Shown: positions 25,707-34,310 of the stretch, one piece after another
Layout: every line of letters begins with the position of its first letter
Position numbering within the stretch: position 1 is the stretch's first letter
NCBI GenBank assembly: GCA_017548125.1
Contig: JAFYNK010000045.1
Coordinates: 1-52,753, forward strand
From: Bacteroidales bacterium
Lineage (GTDB): Bacteria > Bacteroidota > Bacteroidia > Bacteroidales > F082
Reading direction: 5' to 3'
DNA: 52,753 nucleotides
The notes under the pieces: model-generated
Told to the model about the DNA's origin: nothing
Database searches by the model: none
What the model saw: the letters and a program-made list of their open reading frames with translations, nothing else
Made by a program: the position numbers and the translations under genes

Positions 25707-26273
25707 ATGTTAAGACGTTTTCTGATATTATTATTGTTATCAATAAGCTCTTTCTCTCTTTTAGCAAAGAACGACAGCATCGTGATGGAGAAAAAGCACG
25801 AGCCTCAAAAGGCCACTTTGTATTCGGCTGTACTGCCAGGTCTCGGTCAGGCTTATAACAAAAAATATTGGAAAGTGCCTATAGTATATGCCGGCATAGG
25901 AACAATAGCTTACTTCATCGACATGAACCACGACGGATATAGAGACTACCGGCAGGCATACGACTACAAAACAGGAATAAACACAGACGTAAGCGACGAG
26001 GTAATCAGCATCGCCAACCGCTACTCCAACGAAAACCTTATCACAATAAGGGATTATTACAGACGTAATGTTGAACTTAGCTGGATAATAATGGCATTAT
26101 GGTACGGCCTCAACATCATCGACGCCACCGTCGATGCCCACTTCTTTGAATACGACATAGGCGACGACTTGTCATTAAAGGTAGAACCGATGATACAGAG
26201 CGACTACGCTTATTGGGAAACAGGAATGGGTTATGGAAAAAGCTGCGGAGTTTCACTTAAACTAAAATTTTAA
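25707..26273 (+). CDS. DUF5683-family membrane protein
   Basis: A 188-residue envelope protein. An N-terminal signal or anchor (MLRRFLILLLLSISSFSLLA) is followed by KATLYSAVLPGLGQAYNKKYWKVPIVYAGIGTIAYFI, a glycine-rich hydrophobic hairpin typical of DUF5683. Another hydrophobic segment (LSWIIMALWYGLNIIDATVDAHFF) is near residue 135. Function unknown. In many Bacteroidetes it sits between parB and dapB as here, 8 bases after parB and 4 before dapB. Confidence 0.82.
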   Translation: MLRRFLILLLLSISSFSLLAKNDSIVMEKKHEPQKATLYSAVLPGLGQAYNKKYWKVPIVYAGIGTIAYFIDMNHDGYRDYRQAYDYKTGINTDVSDEVISIANRYSNENLITIRDYYRRNVELSWIIMALWYGLNIIDATVDAHFFEYDIGDDLSLKVEPMIQSDYAYWETGMGYGKSCGVSLKLKF

Positions 26274-26277
26274 CTCA

Positions 26278-27012
26278 ATGAAAATAATATTGTTAGGATA
26301 CGGCAAAATGGGACACGAGATAGAGAAGATAGCTCTTCAACGTGGACACGACATCATTGCCGCCATTGATAATGAAGATGATTTCAGGAATTCAGGAATT
26401 CAGAATTTCAAGAATTCAGGAAATGTCGTTGCTATTGAATTCAGCACTCCTGCGACAGCATTCGAGAATATAAAACGCTGCTTCGACTTAAACATACCCG
26501 TCGTTTGCGGAACAACAGCATGGTACGAGCATTTCAACGAAGTAAAAGAAAGATGCGAGAAAGAAGGTCAGACGTTGTTCTACGCTCCTAACTTCAGCAT
26601 CGGAATGAACATCATGTTCATGCTCAACCGCCAGCTCGCTAAAATAACAGAGAAATACGACTATAAGCTAAGTCTCACAGAGACACATCACATACATAAA
26701 CTCGACAAGCCTAGCGGCACAGCTGTTAAACTCGCTGACGACATTTTAGCCAACAACAAAAAATACAATTCGTGGGAGTTGGCGACAGACTGCGAACAGA
26801 TGACAGCAGACGGCACACTGCCAGTCACAGCGATTCGTGAAGGAGAATACTTCGGCATCCACGAGGTGCAGGCTCAGTCAGACTGCGACATCATAAGACT
26901 CAGCCATGAGGCATTCAGCCGCAAAGGATTCGCCACAGGCGCCGTGATAGCAGCCGAATTCGTACAAGGCAAAAAAGGAATATTCACAATGAACGACTTA
27001 TTAAACTGTTAA
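26278..27012 (+). CDS. dapB: 4-hydroxy-tetrahydrodipicolinate reductase
   Basis: A 244-residue DapB reducing hydroxy-tetrahydrodipicolinate with NAD(P)H in the lysine and diaminopimelate pathway. The Rossmann motif is LLGYGKMGHEI (about 4-14). ETHHIHKLDKPSGTAVKLAD (about 139-158) holds the catalytic His-His and Lys. GFATGAVIAAEF is the C-terminal family motif. A loop at about 36-49 (FRNSGIQNFKNSG) is encoded by an octamer-type array (26383-26422), in a place where homologues have a variable loop. It is part of the parA-lolA gene run. Confidence 0.93.
   Translation: MKIILLGYGKMGHEIEKIALQRGHDIIAAIDNEDDFRNSGIQNFKNSGNVVAIEFSTPATAFENIKRCFDLNIPVVCGTTAWYEHFNEVKERCEKEGQTLFYAPNFSIGMNIMFMLNRQLAKITEKYDYKLSLTETHHIHKLDKPSGTAVKLADDILANNKKYNSWELATDCEQMTADGTLPVTAIREGEYFGIHEVQAQSDCDIIRLSHEAFSRKGFATGAVIAAEFVQGKKGIFTMNDLLNC
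26383..26422. repeat. Octamer-type array (TTCAGGAA) in dapB
   Basis: Two perfect TTCAGGAA units then degenerate copies encode a surface loop. The reading frame is kept. Confidence 0.65.
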
Positions 27013-27023
27013 AATTTCATATC

Positions 27024-28532
27024 ATGATAGCATTCATCTTAATCGTACCGATTCTGTTTACAATACCAATCGCATTCTGCTGGAAACTTTTCGAAAAAGC
27101 TGGCTATAAAGGATTCTATTCTGCAATTCCTTACTATAACCTATTCGTTCTTTCTAAAATAGTCAACTGCACAAAATGGTGGTGGTATCTTCTACTTTTA
27201 TTACCATACATCAACTTCTTCACCTTGATGCTGATGTTCATCGACTTGGCAAAATCATTCGGAAGATTCAAGATATGGGAGGTAGTATGCGCAGCCGTTG
27301 TACCATTCATCTTCTTCCCTTTAGTTGCAGCACAGAACTCAAAATACAGCGACCCACGCGTAACAGCTTATCCACCAAAAGGAACAGTGCGCGAATGGCT
27401 AGACTCCATCGTTTGGGCTATAGTAGCAGCATTGATTATCAGGACATTCATTTTTGAAGCATATACCATTCCATCATCAAGCATGGAGAAATCGTTATTA
27501 GTAGGCGACTATCTCGTCGTTAGCAAGATAGGCTACGGACCAAGAATACCTAACACACCGCTCTCATTCCCGTTCGTACACCACACATTGCCTTGGTCAA
27601 AGACAGCCAAGTCATACATCGAAAAGCCACAAGTTCCATACAAACGCATGCCTGGAACTACAGAGATAAAACGCAACGACCCAATAGTGTTCAACTTCCC
27701 TGCCGGCGACACAGTGAGCGAAGTATATCAAAGTAACGTCACATTCTATCAGCTCGTTCGTCATTTCGGAAGAGACAACGTCATGAACAACAAGGCACAA
27801 TTCGGCGACATAATCACACGTCCTGTCGATAAGAGAGAGAATTATGTAAAACGCCTCATCGGCATGCCTGGAGATACATTACAGATAATCGACGGCGTGG
27901 TTTATATAAATGGAGAAATCGGCGAACAGCCTGAAGAGATGCAACATAACTATTTAGTAAAGATTACAAGCAACGGCATCAACTCAAAGATTCTTGAAAA
28001 ATATAACATCACAGAAGGTTACAGAACTCCTAATCCAAACGAGTTGATTTTCAACATGACAGGCGACATCGCCAAGGAATTCGAAAAGCTTCCTTTCGTG
28101 ACATCAGCCGAGAGAATGATAGCTCCTGCAGGAACTGACATTTCTGAAGACATCTTCCCTAACGACACCACACACTTCAAATGGAACGCCGACAACTTCG
28201 GCCCTATCATAATACCACAAGAAGGCGCGACAGTAAAGATTAACAAGGAAAACATCGCCCTTTATGACAGAGTGATAAGAGCTTACGAACTCAACGACAT
28301 GAGAATCGTAGGAGACAAGATTTTCATCAACGGAGAAGAAACAGACGAATATACATTCAAAATGGACTATTACTGGATGATGGGCGACAACCGTCATAAC
28401 TCACAAGACTCACGCTTCTGGGGATATGTACCAATCGACCACATCGTAGGTAAACCTGTATTCGTCTGGTTATCAATCGACAAAAACACTGGCAAAATAC
28501 GTTTAAACAAAACATTCAGATTTGTAAAATAA
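27024..28532 (+). CDS. lepB: Signal peptidase I with N-terminal DUF5684-like membrane domain
   Basis: A 502-residue S26 signal peptidase cleaving Sec signal peptides at the outer face of the inner membrane. An N-terminal two- to three-helix domain (about 1-110, MIAFILIVPILFTIPIAF.., KWWWYLLLLLPYINFF) resembles DUF5684 fused to LepB in Bacteroidetes. The protease part begins near residue 120 with an anchoring helix. The nucleophile is Ser153 in PSSSMEKSLL and the general base is Lys276 in ENYVKRLIGMPGD. The final box is MMGDNRHNSQDSRFWGYV. The ~150-residue insertion before the last box is usual for the phylum. Confidence 0.93.
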   Translation: MIAFILIVPILFTIPIAFCWKLFEKAGYKGFYSAIPYYNLFVLSKIVNCTKWWWYLLLLLPYINFFTLMLMFIDLAKSFGRFKIWEVVCAAVVPFIFFPLVAAQNSKYSDPRVTAYPPKGTVREWLDSIVWAIVAALIIRTFIFEAYTIPSSSMEKSLLVGDYLVVSKIGYGPRIPNTPLSFPFVHHTLPWSKTAKSYIEKPQVPYKRMPGTTEIKRNDPIVFNFPAGDTVSEVYQSNVTFYQLVRHFGRDNVMNNKAQFGDIITRPVDKRENYVKRLIGMPGDTLQIIDGVVYINGEIGEQPEEMQHNYLVKITSNGINSKILEKYNITEGYRTPNPNELIFNMTGDIAKEFEKLPFVTSAERMIAPAGTDISEDIFPNDTTHFKWNADNFGPIIIPQEGATVKINKENIALYDRVIRAYELNDMRIVGDKIFINGEETDEYTFKMDYYWMMGDNRHNSQDSRFWGYVPIDHIVGKPVFVWLSIDKNTGKIRLNKTFRFVK

Positions 28533-28536
28533 TATT

Positions 28537-31200
28537 ATGAGCTATAACAAAAACAAACCTATCGTTACAAAAGTAGAAACTGAAGAAAAGAAAGAGGAAA
28601 AGAAAAAAGAAGAAAAGAAACCAGTTCCTACAAAAAAAACTGATAGCAAAAAGAAAAAGACAAAAGTCAGCAAAACTGCCGCTCGCAAGAAAGAAAGCGA
28701 CCCTCGCATCCGCATAGCTTTTGGAGCTTTTCTTTTATTATTCAGCATATATATCTTATTATCAACAGTCTCCTATTTCATAGGATACAACCTCACTGGA
28801 AATTTCGGTGAAAAGATAGGCATGTTTTTAAGCGAATACACTTTCGGCATAGGCTCATTCTATCTGATATTGCTACTCACTCTAGCAGGATCGTTGTTGA
28901 CTTTCAAAGGTCCTAAAGTGGCAATAACGACAATATGCAAATATTGTTTCGCCTTTCTCTTGTGGCTGCCATTGCTGTTAGCCACAGTACTACCACAATC
29001 AATGGAGAAATACTTCGGCCTCGTAGGCGAAAAAACTCACAGCTTACTAGAGCCTTACATCATGAACATCGGTATTTATATCTTATTGATATTCTTTTTA
29101 TTCCTTTACATCATCTATACATTCGACATAAAAATGCCGACAATAAGCAGCCGCAAAGAGGTTGAGGTTGATGAGGAAGTTAAAGATGTTGATGGTGATG
29201 ATGACGTTGAGGATGATGAGGATAATGAAGTAGTTGAGGACATTGAGGACGTTGAGGATGCTATAGATGTTGAAGATGTTGAAGATGTTGAGGATGTTGA
29301 GGATGTGTTCGAAGATGAAGATGAAGATGAAGATGACTACGAGGATGTTGAAATCACTGTAATTCATAAGGGCAAGAAGGATGAACCTAAAGAGATAGAA
29401 TTAGAAGTAGAGCCTCAAGTAGAAGCTGAAACTGAAACTAAAGCAGCAGAAACAGAAACAGAAACAGAAGCAGAAACAGAAGCAGAAGCAGAAAATGAGG
29501 ACGAAGACGATGGTTTTGAGGTAGTCGTTCCTGAGACTAAGAGCGCTGCGACTGAAGCAAAAGACAATGGCGAAGGTAATAGTGCAGACGACATCGACAT
29601 GGAGATTACCAAACCTATCGAAGAGAAGCAAGCTATTGAAATAGGCGAGCATTTCGGCCTTGACACTGACTTCGACCCTAAACTCGAACTTTCTAACTTC
29701 AAGTTTCCTCCATTGGATTTGCTTAGAGACTACGGAGAAAGCACAAGTAACGTTGACAAAGAAGAACTTGAAGCCAACAAGAAACGCATCGTCGATACTT
29801 TGGCAAACTACAATATTGCCATTGAAAAAATTAAAGCTACAATCGGGCCAACTGTAACATTATATGAAATAATTCCGGCTGCCGGCGTAAGAATCGCTAA
29901 GATAAAGAATCTGCAAGATGACATAGCGCTTTGTCTCTCAGCAATCGGCATCCGTATCATAGCTCCTATTCCAGGAAAAGGCACTGTTGGTATCGAAGTA
30001 CCAAACCAAAAGCCACAGACGGTTTCAATGAAGAGCGTCTTGGGTTCAGAGCGCTTCCAAAAATGTGGATACGAACTTCCATTCGGCGTCGGCAAAACTA
30101 TCTCAAACGAAAGTTACGTAGCCGACCTCGCTAAAATGCCTCACATCCTCATGGCTGGCGCCACAGGACAGGGTAAGTCTGTCGGTATCAACGCTATCAT
30201 TTCTTCATTGTTATATAGCAAACATCCTGCAGAACTCAAGCTGGTTCTCATCGACCCTAAAAAAGTTGAGTTAAGTCTTTATAAAAAAATCGAAAGACAT
30301 TATCTTGCAAAACTCCCAGATGCAGAAGAAGCTATCATCACAGACGTAAGAAAAGTCGTACGTACTCTCAATTCATTATGCATTGAGATGGACAACCGTT
30401 ATGAGTTGTTGAAAAACGCTCAAGTGCGTAACATCAAGGAATACAACGCGAAATTCATAGCACGTAAATTGAACCCATACGAAGGTCACCGATTCCTTCC
30501 TTATATCGTTTTGGTCGTTGACGAGTTCGCTGACCTTATCATGACAGCAGGTAAAGAAATTGAAGCACCTATAGCACGTCTTGCACAGCTCGCTCGTGCC
30601 ATCGGCATCCACCTCATCATCGCGACACAGCGTCCTTCTGTCAACATCATCACAGGTTCAATCAAGGCAAACTTCCCTGCTCGTATAGCGTTCCGCGTAA
30701 CATCACGCATCGACTCAATGACAATCCTCGATAGCAATGGCGCTGACCAACTCATAGGTCGCGGCGATATGCTGTTATCTACTGGCAACGACTTGGTACG
30801 TATCCAATGCGCCTTCATCGACACCCCAGAAGTAGAAGAGATAACAGACTTCATAGGATCACAGAGAGCATATCCTGAAGCATATAACCTCCCTGATTGC
30901 CCTGATGAAAAAGAAGAAGGCGGCAGCAAGGAAAATATCAACCCTGACGAACGCGACCCTCTCTTTGAAGAAGCCGCTTATATCATTGTCCAAACTCAAC
31001 AAGGCTCAACTTCAATGTTGCAACGTAAGCTAAAACTCGGTTACAACAGAGCCGGCAGAATAATCGACCAACTCGAAAAAGCTGGCATCGTAGGTCCTTT
31101 CGCAGGCAGCAAACAACGTGAGGTGAGAGTGGCTAACGAAATGGCTCTCGAACAATTCCTCAAAGACTTGAACATGGATAACGACAACGATGATTATTAA
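28537..31200 (+). CDS. ftsK: DNA translocase FtsK
   Basis: An 887-residue septal DNA pump. A Lys/Glu-rich cytoplasmic tail (1-60) precedes four membrane helices (about 65-200). A very acidic low-complexity linker (about 208-365) follows, encoded by short repeats. The motor has Walker A GATGQGKSV (Lys547) and Walker B VLVVDEFADLIM. The C-terminal gamma winged helix (GSTSMLQRKLKLGYNRAGRIIDQLEKAGIVG, about 825-860) reads KOPS-like sites. It starts 4 bases after lepB and is followed by a lolA-like gene. It coordinates chromosome segregation with division. Confidence 0.94.
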   Translation: MSYNKNKPIVTKVETEEKKEEKKKEEKKPVPTKKTDSKKKKTKVSKTAARKKESDPRIRIAFGAFLLLFSIYILLSTVSYFIGYNLTGNFGEKIGMFLSEYTFGIGSFYLILLLTLAGSLLTFKGPKVAITTICKYCFAFLLWLPLLLATVLPQSMEKYFGLVGEKTHSLLEPYIMNIGIYILLIFFLFLYIIYTFDIKMPTISSRKEVEVDEEVKDVDGDDDVEDDEDNEVVEDIEDVEDAIDVEDVEDVEDVEDVFEDEDEDEDDYEDVEITVIHKGKKDEPKEIELEVEPQVEAETETKAAETETETEAETEAEAENEDEDDGFEVVVPETKSAATEAKDNGEGNSADDIDMEITKPIEEKQAIEIGEHFGLDTDFDPKLELSNFKFPPLDLLRDYGESTSNVDKEELEANKKRIVDTLANYNIAIEKIKATIGPTVTLYEIIPAAGVRIAKIKNLQDDIALCLSAIGIRIIAPIPGKGTVGIEVPNQKPQTVSMKSVLGSERFQKCGYELPFGVGKTISNESYVADLAKMPHILMAGATGQGKSVGINAIISSLLYSKHPAELKLVLIDPKKVELSLYKKIERHYLAKLPDAEEAIITDVRKVVRTLNSLCIEMDNRYELLKNAQVRNIKEYNAKFIARKLNPYEGHRFLPYIVLVVDEFADLIMTAGKEIEAPIARLAQLARAIGIHLIIATQRPSVNIITGSIKANFPARIAFRVTSRIDSMTILDSNGADQLIGRGDMLLSTGNDLVRIQCAFIDTPEVEEITDFIGSQRAYPEAYNLPDCPDEKEEGGSKENINPDERDPLFEEAAYIIVQTQQGSTSMLQRKLKLGYNRAGRIIDQLEKAGIVGPFAGSKQREVRVANEMALEQFLKDLNMDNDNDDY
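29160..29495. repeat. Codon-phased repeats encoding the acidic FtsK linker
   Basis: Runs of GTTGAGGAT-like 9-mers (29160-29345) and ACAGAA/GCAGAA hexamers (29444-29492) encode Val-Glu-Asp and Glu-Thr-Glu-Ala repeats. The period is a multiple of three, unlike the 7/8-base arrays elsewhere. Confidence 0.75.
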
Positions 31201-31221
31201 TTTATAGATAATAATACAGCT

Positions 31222-31839
31222 ATGAAAAAGACGCTCTTAATAATAATCAGCTTGCTGCTAAACATAAACTTAGCAGCTCAATCAGCACAAGATTATCTTA
31301 ATAATGTCATTGAGAAAACCAAAGCTTACAACGACATCAATATCATCTTCAATCATAGAATTATCAACAAAGAAGCTGGTATCAATGAAAGCATGAGCGG
31401 TTACGGCTCGATGAAAGGCAACTCATACAAAATCAACGTCAACGGTCAGGAATTGATTAGCAATGGCGAACTGCTCTGGACTTATCTCATCGAAGAAGGA
31501 GAAGTAATGATCAGCGAAGTGACAGAAGACAACAACTCCTCCCCTATCGCAATCATAAGCTCATTCTCTCAAAACATAAAAGCTAATTTCATAAACAGCA
31601 ACGACAACAATATCAAAGTAATTGAAGTTGAAGAAATAGAAGGCGAAACATTTGAAAAGATAATCATTAGCATAGATAACAACGATTATAAAATCAAGAA
31701 AATCCATATCTATGGAACTGACAACAACGAGTTCGTTTATGAAATAATAGATTTTACAACAAACCAAGACCTTCCCGACAGCATGTTCATCTTCAATGAA
31801 AGCCTGCATCCTAATGTAGAGGTTATTGATATGAGATGA
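31222..31839 (+). CDS. LolA-like outer-membrane lipoprotein carrier
   Basis: A 205-residue periplasmic protein. The signal peptide is MKKTLLIIISLLLNINLAAQ. The mature part has the LolA/LolB-like open barrel pattern: YNDINIIFNHRI, SGYGSMKGNSYKINVNGQELISNGELLWTYLIEEGEVMISEV and a C-terminal NQDLPDSMFIFN. It probably ferries lipoproteins from the inner to the outer membrane. It is 21 bases after ftsK and ends the run begun at parA. A lolA-like gene next to ftsK is common in Bacteroidetes. Distant similarity only, so confidence is moderate. Confidence 0.8.
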   Translation: MKKTLLIIISLLLNINLAAQSAQDYLNNVIEKTKAYNDINIIFNHRIINKEAGINESMSGYGSMKGNSYKINVNGQELISNGELLWTYLIEEGEVMISEVTEDNNSSPIAIISSFSQNIKANFINSNDNNIKVIEVEEIEGETFEKIIISIDNNDYKIKKIHIYGTDNNEFVYEIIDFTTNQDLPDSMFIFNESLHPNVEVIDMR

Positions 31840-31847
31840 TTTTAATT

Positions 31848-31924
31848 AGTTAGGAGTTGAGAGTTAGAAGTTGGGAGTTGGGACTTATAATAATTATGAA
31901 TTATGAATTATGAATTAATAATTG
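31848..31924. repeat. Eleven-unit heptamer array running into pnuC
   Basis: In-phase units AGTTAGG, AGTTGAG, AGTTAGA, AGTTGGG, AGTTGGG, ACTTATA, ATAATTA, three TGAATTA and ATAATTG. The pnuC start codon (31903-31905) spans the junction of two TGAATTA units. Confidence 0.85.
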
Positions 31925-32472
31925 AATCAATCGCTGTGGCAACGGGTTTGATCAGCGTCTGGTATTCCAAGAAAATCAATATTCTGGTCTTCCCTATTGG
32001 AATCATCAGCGTTCTGTTATATGTATTCATATTCATAAAAAACGGTCTGTTCGCCAATGCTGGAATAAATTTTCTTTATTTCGTGATAAGCGTTTTCGGT
32101 TGGTGGAATTGGCAAAAGACAAAAGACAAAAGACAAAAGACTGAAGACCTTGCAGTGACTTTTTTAAACTCAAGACAAAGGTTTGTAACATTGACGATTG
32201 TCTTGGTTTTGTTATTCACATCTAAGATATTCTCTTCTGACACAACGACATTCCTTGATTATATCACTGGCATTTTAGGTTTGGGAGGAATGTTACTTAC
32301 CGCTTTAAAGAAAGTCGAGAATTGGGTTTTATATTTACTCTGCGATATAATATTAATTCCATTATGCATCTATAACGGATTATATCTCACCGTTTTACAA
32401 TATATAATTTACGCAATCATTGCAGTTATGGGTTACATCAGCTGGAGCAAGGAGGCGAAGAAAAATGTTTAA
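31903..32472 (+). CDS. pnuC: Nicotinamide riboside transporter PnuC
   Basis: A 189-residue membrane protein with six to seven hydrophobic helices. It has the family's FGWWNWQ motif (about 62-68) and a terminal AVMGYISWSK. It facilitates uptake of nicotinamide riboside, trapped by phosphorylation. The downstream gene, overlapping by 8 bases, encodes a NadR-type kinase, supporting this substrate. The start codon lies in a heptamer array (31848-31924). A second array of AAAAGAC units (32114-32148) encodes the loop QKTKDKRQKTED after the WNWQ motif. Confidence 0.88.
   Translation: MNYELIIESIAVATGLISVWYSKKINILVFPIGIISVLLYVFIFIKNGLFANAGINFLYFVISVFGWWNWQKTKDKRQKTEDLAVTFLNSRQRFVTLTIVLVLLFTSKIFSSDTTTFLDYITGILGLGGMLLTALKKVENWVLYLLCDIILIPLCIYNGLYLTVLQYIIYAIIAVMGYISWSKEAKKNV
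32114..32148. repeat. Five-unit heptamer array (AAAAGAC) in pnuC
   Basis: Four AAAAGAC and one TGAAGAC unit encode a basic cytoplasmic loop. The array is read through all three codon phases, giving KTKDKRQKTED. Confidence 0.85.
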
Positions 32473-32986
32473 GATTGCCATCACCGGACCTGAGTCAACA
32501 GGAAAATCGACACTTGCCGAAAAATTGGCAAAACATTTTGACACCAATTATATACCCGAATACTCAAGGACTTACCTCGAAAATTTCGAAGGTCAATATA
32601 CAGAAAACGACGTCGTTGAGATTGCGAAAGGACAATATCATCTTATCTTAGAAGAAGTAAAAAAAACTCCTGAGATATTGATAGCCGATACTGAAACTAT
32701 TGTCTGCAAAATTTGGGTTGAATATGTGTTCAAACATTCAAATGAAACGATTGACAATATCTTAAAAAAACAAGACTTCGACCTTTATCTTCTCTGCGAC
32801 ATCGACTTGCCATGGGTTTATGACCCACTGAGAGAAAATCCTAACATAGAGGAACGTAAGGAACTTTTTGATATATATAAAAACACATTGACAAAGATGA
32901 ACGTTCCTTTCGGAATCGTGAAAGGCTCCGATGATGAAAGAGTTAACAATGCTTTAGAAATAATAAAACAATATCGTCATGGATAA
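32465..32986 (+). CDS. nadR: NadR-type ATP-binding kinase (ribosylnicotinamide kinase-like)
   Basis: A 173-residue P-loop protein. Walker A is GPESTGKSTLAEKLA (about 7-21), with YIPEYSRTYLENFEG after it, the pattern of the C-terminal kinase domain of NadR. DTETIVCKIWVEYVF and DIDLPWVYDPLRENP are further family motifs. The start at 32465 overlaps the end of pnuC; the longer frame runs through pnuC and is discarded. It has no N-terminal HTH or adenylyltransferase domain. It probably phosphorylates imported nicotinamide riboside to NMN. It overlaps the glycosyltransferase gene by 8 bases. Confidence 0.82.
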   Translation: MFKIAITGPESTGKSTLAEKLAKHFDTNYIPEYSRTYLENFEGQYTENDVVEIAKGQYHLILEEVKKTPEILIADTETIVCKIWVEYVFKHSNETIDNILKKQDFDLYLLCDIDLPWVYDPLRENPNIEERKELFDIYKNTLTKMNVPFGIVKGSDDERVNNALEIIKQYRHG

Positions 32987-34187
32987 AGAAAGAAAACACA
33001 TCATCTTTTTAGCTCGCTGGTATCCGCATCGCTACGACCCTATGTTCGGTCTGTTCGTGCAGCGTCATGCCGAGGCTGCAGCATTATTCAACGATATTAC
33101 TGTTATTTATTGTCATTCTTGCGAAAGACAACAAGACAACAAGACAAGTAGAGACATATCAACAACACCTATAGTTAATAAACAAGATGTTGATGATGCG
33201 TCTAACAATAAAAACAAATTTGAAATCGTAAGGACGTTAGAGAATAATGTCGATACGATTCGTGTTTATTATAAGAAACCAAAAAACAAGATTTTATCAT
33301 TGATTCGTTTCTATCGTGCCAACATGAAGGCGTTGAAGTTATGCAAAAAACCGGATTTGATTCACGTCCACATCCTGACACGATTAGGCGTCATCGCATG
33401 GATTCAGAAGTTGTTACATAAGACACCTTATATCATTACAGAACATTGGTCGAGATATTTGCCAGGCAACGACTTCAGTGGATTCTTAAGAAAATTATTT
33501 ACCAAGATTGTCGTCTGTAATGCAGAGACCATCACCACTGTGACAGAGAATCTCGCCATCGCGATGAAGAACCACGGACTGAAGAACGACAATTACGTCG
33601 TGCTGCCTAATGTGGTGAATCTCGACATGTTTCATATCAGCGAGAGAAACAACAATCCGCGCAAGATAATCCACATCAGCTGTTTTGAAGACAAATCCAA
33701 GAACATAAGCGGACTTCTGGAGTCATTGAAAATCATTGAGGAGAAAGGCATCGACTTTCAATGCAAGCTCATCGGTGAAGGCATGGATTTGGAACTGATG
33801 AAAGAAAAAGCTAAGAATCTGCAATTAATTAATAAGGTGTCATTTACAGGCTTATTGCAAGGACAAGCACTAGCCGACGAACTCTCTTCTGGCGACTTCC
33901 TAGTCTTATCAAGCAACTATGAAAACATGCCTGTCGTGATTCTTGAAGCATTAGCATCAGGATTGCCAGTAGTAAGCACCAATGTAGGCGGCATCAAGGA
34001 GATGGTCGATGAAACAAAAGGTATTTTGGTCGAACCAAGAAACCAAGAAGCCTTGGCAGAAGCAATGATAAAAATGATAGAGACACATAAAAACTACGAC
34101 GCGAATTATTTAAGGAACAGCGTCATAGAGAAATACGGATACGAAAGCGTCGGAAGATTTCTATCGGGATTGTATAATAATGGCTAA
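32979..34187 (+). CDS. Glycosyltransferase family 4 protein
   Basis: A 402-residue GT-B glycosyltransferase. The N-terminal acceptor domain (ARWYPHRYDPMFGLFVQRHAEA) contains a variable loop near residues 48-70 partly encoded by GACAACAA octamers (ERQQDNKTSRD). The nucleotide-sugar-binding C-terminal half has GEGMDLELMKEKAKNLQL, LVLSSNYENMPVVILEALASGLPVVSTNVGGIKEMV, the EX7E-type box. It probably adds a sugar to a lipid-linked or surface glycan. The last codons and stop fall in a GGCTAA-type heptamer array. Confidence 0.87.
   Translation: MDKERKHIIFLARWYPHRYDPMFGLFVQRHAEAAALFNDITVIYCHSCERQQDNKTSRDISTTPIVNKQDVDDASNNKNKFEIVRTLENNVDTIRVYYKKPKNKILSLIRFYRANMKALKLCKKPDLIHVHILTRLGVIAWIQKLLHKTPYIITEHWSRYLPGNDFSGFLRKLFTKIVVCNAETITTVTENLAIAMKNHGLKNDNYVVLPNVVNLDMFHISERNNNPRKIIHISCFEDKSKNISGLLESLKIIEEKGIDFQCKLIGEGMDLELMKEKAKNLQLINKVSFTGLLQGQALADELSSGDFLVLSSNYENMPVVILEALASGLPVVSTNVGGIKEMVDETKGILVEPRNQEALAEAMIKMIETHKNYDANYLRNSVIEKYGYESVGRFLSGLYNNG
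33127..33150. repeat. Octamer array (GACAACAA) in the glycosyltransferase gene
   Basis: GACAACAA, GACAACAA, GACAAGTA encode a variable surface loop (QQDNKTS). Confidence 0.75.
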
Positions 34188-34201
34188 GGGCAAATGACTA
34201 A
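34181..34201. repeat. Heptamer array at the end of the glycosyltransferase gene
   Basis: TGGCTAA, GGGCAAA, TGACTAA in phase. The gene's TAA stop is in the first unit. In reverse complement it is the same family as the array at 34283-34310. Confidence 0.65.
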
Positions 34202-34252
34202 AGTTTTTAGAGGATTGAAATGGACTAAAGTTGAATCTCATATACAAAAAAC

Positions 34253-34281
34253 GCTGCCGTTAATTAACAGCAGCTATTTTT
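34253..34281. terminator. Bidirectional terminator between convergent glycosyltransferase and lpxC
   Basis: GCTGC (34253-34257) pairs with GCAGC (34270-34274) around a GTTAATTAAC inner palindrome; A-rich before, T-rich after. Confidence 0.8.
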
Positions 34282-34282
34282 C

Positions 34283-34310
34283 TTTAGCCTTTTGCCATTA
34301 GTCATTAGCC
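34283..34310. repeat. Heptamer array covering the end of lpxC
   Basis: TTTAGCC, TTTTGCC, ATTAGTC, ATTAGCC in phase. The lpxC stop codon (34298-34300, minus strand) lies in the third unit. Confidence 0.8.

Noticed and set aside
29098-29702. Long minus-strand frames opposite the ftsK linker
   Set aside because: They are by-products of the codon-phased repeats; the translated products are low-complexity Phe/Cys/Ser or Ile/Asn runs.
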